Assembly: GCA_015654495.1 (NCBI GenBank) | Contig: JAATGW010000745.1 | Span: 1 to 8,829 of the forward strand | DNA length: 8,829 bases | Direction of reading: 5' to 3' | Source: Chitinophagales bacterium | Lineage (GTDB): Bacteria; Bacteroidota; Bacteroidia; Chitinophagales; Chitinophagaceae | Shown: one piece after another, positions 3,503-8,829 of the stretch | Layout: every line of letters starts with the position of its first letter | Numbering within the stretch: position 1 is the stretch's first letter | Notes under the pieces: generated by a model | Told to the model about the DNA's origin: nothing | What the model saw: the letters and a program-made list of their open reading frames with translations, nothing else | Databases searched by the model: none | Program-made: the position numbers and the translations under genes

Positions 3503-6500
3503 ATGACCAGGCTAAAAAAACTTCTTAAGAGAATCTTCTTTGCAGTAATTACAATTTATTTTTCAGTAATACAGTATTCAGATACAAATGCGCAGGATGG
3601 CGTTCCGATCTCTGGCAGGATCACAGGCCGAAAGTCCGGGCAGCCGCTCCAGGGCGCAACCATTCAGATTAAAGGAACTACCAACAGCGTAGCAGCTGAT
3701 GAAAAAGGGGAGTTTAAAATCACCAGCTTAAAAAGGCTCCCTGTTATATTGGTAATCAGTAATGCCGGTTATAAAGAATCGGAGATCAGTGTAAAGGACA
3801 ACAAGTTCATTAGTATTGAATTGATCGAATCTACAGTTGATCTGAGTGATATTGTTGTTGTAGGTTACGGTACGCAAAAAAAAGCGGAGGTAACCGGTTC
3901 AGTATCCAGCATCAGTCAGCAGAAGATTGCTGACCGTCCTGTACAGAGTTTTGAACAGGCGCTGGTAGGCAAAGCTGCCGGTGTCAAGGTTCAGATTCCG
4001 AACGGTGTACTGAATGCACCACCACCTATCAGAATCAGGTGCACCAATTCCATTTCGCTTACATCGTCTCCACTGTTTGTTGTGGATGGAATTCCGGTGG
4101 TCAGTGGTCAGATCTCACCCGAAACCAATGTCACTAACAATCCATTGGATAATATTAATCCTGCTGATATCGAATCGATCGATATTCTGAAAGATGCGGC
4201 CTCCACATCCATTTATGGATCCAGGGCTGCAGCAGGAGTGATTCTGATTACAACCAAAAGAGGTCGTTCGGGAAAAGCGAAAGTAAGTTATAATGGCTGG
4301 GTTAGTGTATCGCATGCCGTTAGATCCCCTGACCTGCTGAATGCGCAGCAATACATGGATATTAAAAATGAAGGAGTACTGAATCTGAAAAATTTAAGCG
4401 GCAATCAGAATAATCCGAACGTTGCATCAGCTTCTTTTTTCCCGATGTACAATAGTGACGGAACGCTGATTGATACCAGATGGGAAGACGTTACTTATCA
4501 TACCGGAGTTTCACAGAATCATGATATAAGTGTCTCCGGTGGAAATAATTTATTTAAATACTTCTTCTCTGCAAATTACTCTGATCAGAATGGTTTCATC
4601 AGGAACAATAGTTTTGACCGGATAGGATTGCGGGCAAACCTGGAGCAGAAAGTAACCGATTGGTTTAAACTTTCCGGGGGTATCAGTTACTCGCGTACGA
4701 AAAATTTATCACCCAATACCGGTTCTCTTCCGAGGAATGCGCAATTGTTAACAGGCATCGGAAGACTGACCACAGCTTCCTCGCCGAATGTTCCGGTATA
4801 TAATGCAGATGGCAGTTACAATATAAAAGGTAATGCGATTGGCATGGGAAATAATACAGTGGTGAGTAACCTTTATAATCCGCAGCCCTTACTTGATCTT
4901 GACCGGTATTACTCTCAGAGTGATCACATCATTGCACATGTGGATGGTGAGGTCCGGATTCTAAACGGGCTGACATTTAAAACCACCTATGGGATCGATT
5001 ATAATAAAGTAGAGAATAACAACTACGAAAATCCCATTCACGGTCCCGGCTACCCGCTACACGGAGCCGCAACAAATCTGCTGGTGAATGTCAATAACTG
5101 GAACTGGACCAACACCCTTAATTATGCCCGGAGTTTCGGTCGTCACAGCATTTCTTTGCTGGCAGGATTCGAAATTCAGCAATTCTCACAAAATCAGTGG
5201 GGAGCCGTGCGAACGGATGCTGCTGATCCGTTTTACAGGAATTTTGAGGGAAGCTTCGGGGCAATGTCGCCGCCCGGCAATTATGCGATCGGTCAGATGT
5301 ATAATTATGAATGGGCTTTCCTGTCTACTTTTTACAGGTTAACCTATGACTTTGGAAAGAAATATTTTCTGACGGTCAATTATCGCCGGGATGGGAACTC
5401 TGTGCTGGGGATTGACCGCAAGTATGGAAATTTCGGAGGTGTTTCCGGTGGATGGGTAGTGTCTCAGGAAAACTTTTATAAAAATTCAGGCCTTGCAAAG
5501 ATTATCGACAATATCAAATTGCGAGCCAGCTGGGGCAAGGTGGGTAATGGAAATATTTCCAACCGCTATGCCGCATTGAATCTTTTCAGTTCAGGACTGT
5601 ATGGTGATGTTCCGACCCTTTCCTATGCGCAGGCCGGAAATCCGGGCCTGGGTTGGGAAACCAGTAACCAGACGAACCTGGGAATCGACCTTGGCTTTCT
5701 CGATAGCCGGATTCAATTACAGGTTTCAGTTTTCAACAATGATGTAAATAACCTTATCCTCAATTCGCCTCAAACAGCATCCAAGGGTATTCCGGGAAAT
5801 TCGATCGCACTCAATGTGGGCTCTATGTATAACCGCGGACTCGAAATAGGATTGAATGCAGATATTATCAGCAACCAGAGATTTTCCTGGTCCGCAGCAG
5901 TAAATTATACAGCGCTTAAAAACCGGGTAACATCTCTCGCTGATGGCAATACACCCATCATTGCAACTACGCATACCGCTTCAGAAACCAACAACATTAC
6001 TGCTGTCGGATATTCGGTGGGTAGTTTGTATGGTGCAAAGACGGTGGGGGTTAACCCGGAAAATGGCAGACGAATTTTTGTGAACAGGAATGGAGAACTT
6101 GTTCAGTACAGTTATGCCGTAGCGCCGGGAGAAAAAAACTGGACATATCTTGATGGCCGGCCCGCTCCCGCAATTTCCAGTGCGGATTTCCAGGTACTTG
6201 CCAACGCGTTGCCTACATGGTATGGCGGATTCAGCAATACGCTCCGCCTTGATCAGTTTGATCTGAATCTGAACTTTACTTATGCCGGCGGGTATTATAT
6301 ACAGAATGGAACAAGGGCAACGTTGCTGGATAGCCGCTTTTACAATAACTCCACCGAAGTGCTTGAGCGCTGGACAACTCCAGGACAGCAAACTTCCGTT
6401 CCAAGACAGATTTATGGAGATGTCATTTCTTCGGGGAACTCATTTCCGATCTCGGCCAATATTGAAAAAGCTGATTTCCTCCGGCTGGAATCTGTGTCCT

Positions 6501-6715
6501 TAGGATACACAATTCCATCACCACGTTTTGGTAAATCCGGCATCAGTTCCATCAGGGTTTATGCTGCTGTATTCAATGCATTTCTGATTACAGGTTACAA
6601 AGGGTACGATCCGGAAACTTCTTCAAACGGCGACAGCAATATTGCTCCTTCTGTGGATCGGAATGCGGCACCGCAGGCGCGTAGTTACACATTTGGCGTA
6701 AATGTTAGTTTTTAA
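3503..6715 (+). CDS. susC-like: SusC/RagA-type TonB-linked outer-membrane transporter
   Basis: 1070-residue outer-membrane beta-barrel that imports a nutrient bound by its SusD partner, powered by TonB. Domains: signal peptide 1-30 (basic start, cut near TNA/QDG), carboxypeptidase-regulatory-like domain about 34-112 (SGRITGRKSGQPLQGATIQIKG), TonB-box-like DIVVVGYGTQKK (116-127), plug about 128-260 with the SusC signature GSRAAAGVILITTKRG (239-254), then the barrel, ending in the typical aromatic terminus VNVSF. There is no N-terminal STN domain and no sigma/anti-sigma pair next to it, so control probably lies in the leader. Odd: the usual Gly of the family's RIRG motif is Cys180, the only cysteine in the protein. 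ATG 3503 is chosen over an upstream in-frame TTG because the signal peptide starts there. Substrate unknown. Confidence 0.95.
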   Translation: MTRLKKLLKRIFFAVITIYFSVIQYSDTNAQDGVPISGRITGRKSGQPLQGATIQIKGTTNSVAADEKGEFKITSLKRLPVILVISNAGYKESEISVKDNKFISIELIESTVDLSDIVVVGYGTQKKAEVTGSVSSISQQKIADRPVQSFEQALVGKAAGVKVQIPNGVLNAPPPIRIRCTNSISLTSSPLFVVDGIPVVSGQISPETNVTNNPLDNINPADIESIDILKDAASTSIYGSRAAAGVILITTKRGRSGKAKVSYNGWVSVSHAVRSPDLLNAQQYMDIKNEGVLNLKNLSGNQNNPNVASASFFPMYNSDGTLIDTRWEDVTYHTGVSQNHDISVSGGNNLFKYFFSANYSDQNGFIRNNSFDRIGLRANLEQKVTDWFKLSGGISYSRTKNLSPNTGSLPRNAQLLTGIGRLTTASSPNVPVYNADGSYNIKGNAIGMGNNTVVSNLYNPQPLLDLDRYYSQSDHIIAHVDGEVRILNGLTFKTTYGIDYNKVENNNYENPIHGPGYPLHGAATNLLVNVNNWNWTNTLNYARSFGRHSISLLAGFEIQQFSQNQWGAVRTDAADPFYRNFEGSFGAMSPPGNYAIGQMYNYEWAFLSTFYRLTYDFGKKYFLTVNYRRDGNSVLGIDRKYGNFGGVSGGWVVSQENFYKNSGLAKIIDNIKLRASWGKVGNGNISNRYAALNLFSSGLYGDVPTLSYAQAGNPGLGWETSNQTNLGIDLGFLDSRIQLQVSVFNNDVNNLILNSPQTASKGIPGNSIALNVGSMYNRGLEIGLNADIISNQRFSWSAAVNYTALKNRVTSLADGNTPIIATTHTASETNNITAVGYSVGSLYGAKTVGVNPENGRRIFVNRNGELVQYSYAVAPGEKNWTYLDGRPAPAISSADFQVLANALPTWYGGFSNTLRLDQFDLNLNFTYAGGYYIQNGTRATLLDSRFYNNSTEVLERWTTPGQQTSVPRQIYGDVISSGNSFPISANIEKADFLRLESVSLGYTIPSPRFGKSGISSIRVYAAVFNAFLITGYKGYDPETSSNGDSNIAPSVDRNAAPQARSYTFGVNVSF

Positions 6716-6743
6716 ATCATGTCAAAAAAATAAATCATGTCAA
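6713..6743 (+). repeat. Duplicated susD start region
   Basis: The 13-mer TAAATCATGTCAA occurs twice with an 18-bp period (6713-6725 and 6731-6743). The first copy contains the SusC stop and an ATG opening a four-codon ORF (Met-Ser-Lys-Lys-stop, 6719-6733); the second contains the true SusD ATG at 6737. It looks like a local tandem duplication of the start site. Confidence 0.7.
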
Positions 6744-8206
6744 TATATTCTTTCAATAAAAGTGCAGGCCGGAGCAGCATCTGGTATTTATGGATTTTAA
6801 TATTTGCATCTGTGGCCGTGTTCGGCAGCTGTAATAAAGAAGAGATATTAAATCCTGTTCCGACTACCCGTATCAGTGATGTTAACGCTTTTGATACACC
6901 AGAAAGAATCCTGGCACTGGTCAATGGCATTTATACATCCTTAAAGAGCGGTAGTTTTTACGGTGGCGGATACCTGCTGCACAGTGAGGTGCGGGGTGAG
7001 GATTTCATTAACCGTACTTCAAATATCAACAGCGGATTTGCTACCTGGAACCATACCGTGAATTCATCTTCAGTTGAGGTTCAGAATATCTGGTCTTCCG
7101 GTTATACAACGATCAATTCAGTAAATATTTTTCTTGCTGGAATCGAAGAACATCAGGGAGTAGTGAGCGATTCGCTGGCGACTCAGTATAAAGCAGAAGC
7201 AAGATTTCTGCGCGCCGTGAGTTATTATTCCCTGGTTATTCTGTATGCCAGACCTTATGCCGAGAACAATGGAATTTCGAAAGGTCTTCCGCTGCGATTG
7301 GTTCCTGAAACAAACCCTTTGAATAATGCTTTGAAAAGAAGTTCAGTTGCTGAAGTATATAACCAGATCCTGGATGACCTTGATTTTGCGGAAGCTCATC
7401 TGCCATTAAAATATGGCAATGCCTTGCTGAACACTTCAAGAGCTCATCGTAATACCTCCATCGCTTTTAAAACAAGGGTTTATCTCACCATTGGTAACTA
7501 TGCAAAGACGATAGAAGAAGCGCAGAAAATCGTTTCTCCTGATGCGCCTTTTCGTGCTTTGACGGGTGTGCCCAACCAACTGCAGGCCATCGCCACTACT
7601 CCATTCCTGAGTGACGATTATACCACAACGGAATCTGTTTTTTCTATGCCCATGACAGCCCAGAATTCCTCAACAGGTTATTCTTCGCTTGGTTATGATC
7701 TTAACTCAACACCTAATGGTAACGGGGAATATAATCTGAATCCGCAGGGAATCATTGCTGATGCCGGATGGCGTGAATCTGATACACGACGTCAGTTTAT
7801 TACGGCCGGCGCAACGCGGTTTTTCAAAAAGTACAGTAAGGGAAATCCTTACCTGGATTATGTTCCGGTAATCAGGTATCCGGAAATTCTTTTAAATTAT
7901 GCGGAAGCCCTTGCTAACACAGGGAATCTGGAAAAAGCAAAAAGTCTTTTGTTATTTGTAAGACGTCGCGCAGATGCCGGATATGAATTTCCGGAGGATA
8001 AGGTCAATGAAAAAACAGCACTCGTCAGCACAATCTGGCATGAACGCAGGATTGAATTGCTGGGTGAGGGATTCCGCTCCGGCGATTTGCTGAGAACATT
8101 GAGAATCATTCCCGGCAAAGGAACAGTAGGTCCTGTATCGCCAACAGATGAGCAGTATATATTTCCGCTTCCTAGCACAGAATTGAATACCAATCCTGAC
8201 CTGTAA
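6737..8206 (+). CDS. susD-like: SusD/RagB-family nutrient-binding lipoprotein
   Basis: 489-residue surface lipoprotein that caps the SusC barrel and binds the substrate. Seen: hydrophobic signal (WYLWILIFASVAVF), lipobox FGSC with C32 as the lipidated residue, and CNKEE right after it, which fits the Bacteroidota lipoprotein surface-export signal (Lys plus two acidic residues). The body shows SusD traits: LVNGIYTSLKSG near 57-68, helical TPR-like stretches (YKAEARFLRAVSYYSLVILY; RYPEILLNYAEALANTGNLE) and the late WHERRIELLGEGFRSGDLLR motif. Length is usual for the family. C32 is the only cysteine. It starts 21 nt after the SusC stop, so both are cotranscribed. The family does not reveal the substrate. 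Confidence 0.95.
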   Translation: MSIYSFNKSAGRSSIWYLWILIFASVAVFGSCNKEEILNPVPTTRISDVNAFDTPERILALVNGIYTSLKSGSFYGGGYLLHSEVRGEDFINRTSNINSGFATWNHTVNSSSVEVQNIWSSGYTTINSVNIFLAGIEEHQGVVSDSLATQYKAEARFLRAVSYYSLVILYARPYAENNGISKGLPLRLVPETNPLNNALKRSSVAEVYNQILDDLDFAEAHLPLKYGNALLNTSRAHRNTSIAFKTRVYLTIGNYAKTIEEAQKIVSPDAPFRALTGVPNQLQAIATTPFLSDDYTTTESVFSMPMTAQNSSTGYSSLGYDLNSTPNGNGEYNLNPQGIIADAGWRESDTRRQFITAGATRFFKKYSKGNPYLDYVPVIRYPEILLNYAEALANTGNLEKAKSLLLFVRRRADAGYEFPEDKVNEKTALVSTIWHERRIELLGEGFRSGDLLRTLRIIPGKGTVGPVSPTDEQYIFPLPSTELNTNPDL

Positions 8207-8247
8207 CAGACCAGGGAAATTTTAAATGTAATTAAAAGTCATCTGGT

Positions 8248-8829
8248 ATGAACTTTAATGTTTCACTTCATGAAAATGCACCCGCAATGCAAGCCTGGCA
8301 TCCGGTTGAGCGGGTTATTTTCAGAATCATATTTGTTTTCTTTTTTCTGCTGTTGATTCCATTGAGTGCTGAATATTTCCGGAATTTATTCAATACCAAC
8401 TGGCTGGAATCTGACCTGCAGCCTTTATATCAGTTGCTCGTATACACACCTGGTTTCATATCGCGCAATACACTCCCGTCCACCGGATCAGGAGCCTTTG
8501 CGAATTTCGGAGTCCTTTTTTTTATAGCGATATCTGCCGGTTTCATCTGGACAGCAATCGATAAACAAAAAAAAGAATACAATCAACTGTACTACTGGCT
8601 GCGGGTACTGGTCAGGTACCGGCTTGCGCTGGGCATATTCGTATATGGAGCGTTGAAACTTTTCCTTCTTCAGATGCCGTTCCCAACGCTGAGTGATCTG
8701 AATACGGAGTATGGGTTTTTTCTGAAATGGAAGGTCTATTACCTGACTAACGGTGCTGCGCACGCATACTATGAGCAAAGCCTGGGTTTGCTGGAAATTA
8801 TTGCCGGAGTTTTATTGCTCTTCCGGAAA
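8248..8829 (+). CDS. DoxX-like four-helix membrane protein, 3' end outside window
   Basis: 194 residues are visible and the frame is open at the right edge. Four hydrophobic segments lie near residues 24-42, 84-104, 122-141 and 178-193. The motif YGALKLFLLQMPFPTLSDL (133-151) and the closing LGLLEIIAGVLLLFR are typical of DoxX-like membrane proteins common in Bacteroidota. DoxX/DoxD relatives include subunits of thiosulfate:quinone oxidoreductase, but most members have no proven function. There are no cysteines in the visible part. The gene starts 41 nt after the SusD stop with no terminator between, so it probably belongs to the same operon. Family placement is by pattern, function unknown. 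Confidence 0.72.
   Translation, partial: MNFNVSLHENAPAMQAWHPVERVIFRIIFVFFFLLLIPLSAEYFRNLFNTNWLESDLQPLYQLLVYTPGFISRNTLPSTGSGAFANFGVLFFIAISAGFIWTAIDKQKKEYNQLYYWLRVLVRYRLALGIFVYGALKLFLLQMPFPTLSDLNTEYGFFLKWKVYYLTNGAAHAYYEQSLGLLEIIAGVLLLFRK

Noticed and set aside
5981..6391. 136-codon minus-strand frame inside susC
   Set aside because: It is antisense to the conserved SusC barrel and its composition is that of a reversed coding frame.
8488..8778. 96-codon minus-strand frame at the right end
   Set aside because: It is antisense to the DoxX-like gene, whose membrane segments and motifs are convincing.

Overview
The window looks like a piece of a Bacteroidota chromosome, probably of the Chitinophaga/Sphingobacteria type. 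The reasons are an adjacent SusC/SusD outer-membrane uptake pair, a SusD-type lipoprotein with a Cys-Asn-Lys-Glu-Glu surface-export signal, A-rich translation starts without a strong Shine-Dalgarno, and promoters that fit the Bacteroidota -33 TTTG / -7 TAnnTTTG layout. All assignments come from reading the sequence; no database search was possible.

Layout. (1) Positions 1-1003, minus strand: a two-gene operon of a CxxC carboxymuconolactone decarboxylase/AhpD-fold protein followed, 2 nt later, by an SDR oxidoreductase that runs off the left edge. (2) 1004-1247: a divergent control region with two copies of a GTCTAC-N7-GTAGAC-type palindrome, each at the -33 element of an outward-facing promoter. 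(3) 1248-1707, plus strand: an unrecognised 84-residue protein, then a tRNA-Cys(GCA)-like gene with odd terminal bases, then about 90 bp of degenerate 7-bp tandem repeats. (4) 1708-2949: an exported TlpA/thioredoxin-like protein (WCPNC) closed by a clear terminator. (5) 2950-3502: a long non-coding-looking stretch carrying the third copy of the palindrome/promoter, then a roughly 400-nt 5' leader with an 18-codon ORF ending in five consecutive cysteine codons, several palindromes or hairpins, a second small cysteine-rich ORF, and an inverted repeat abutting the SusC start codon. (6) 3503-8829: susC-like, susD-like and a four-helix DoxX-like membrane protein that runs off the right edge, probably one operon.

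How it may work together. The same palindrome in the same promoter position links the CMD-SDR operon, the 84-residue protein plus tRNA-Cys-like gene, and the SusCD-DoxX operon into one putative regulon. Cysteine recurs: a poly-Cys leader ORF, a second Cys-rich leader ORF, a tRNA-Cys-like gene, CxxC proteins, and transporter subunits almost free of cysteine. The working hypothesis is a sulfur- or cysteine-responsive uptake system in which a TonB-dependent transporter is controlled at initiation by a palindrome-binding regulator and after initiation by a poly-cysteine leader peptide. The palindromes, spacings and small ORFs are directly visible; the physiological signal and the transported substrate are inference.
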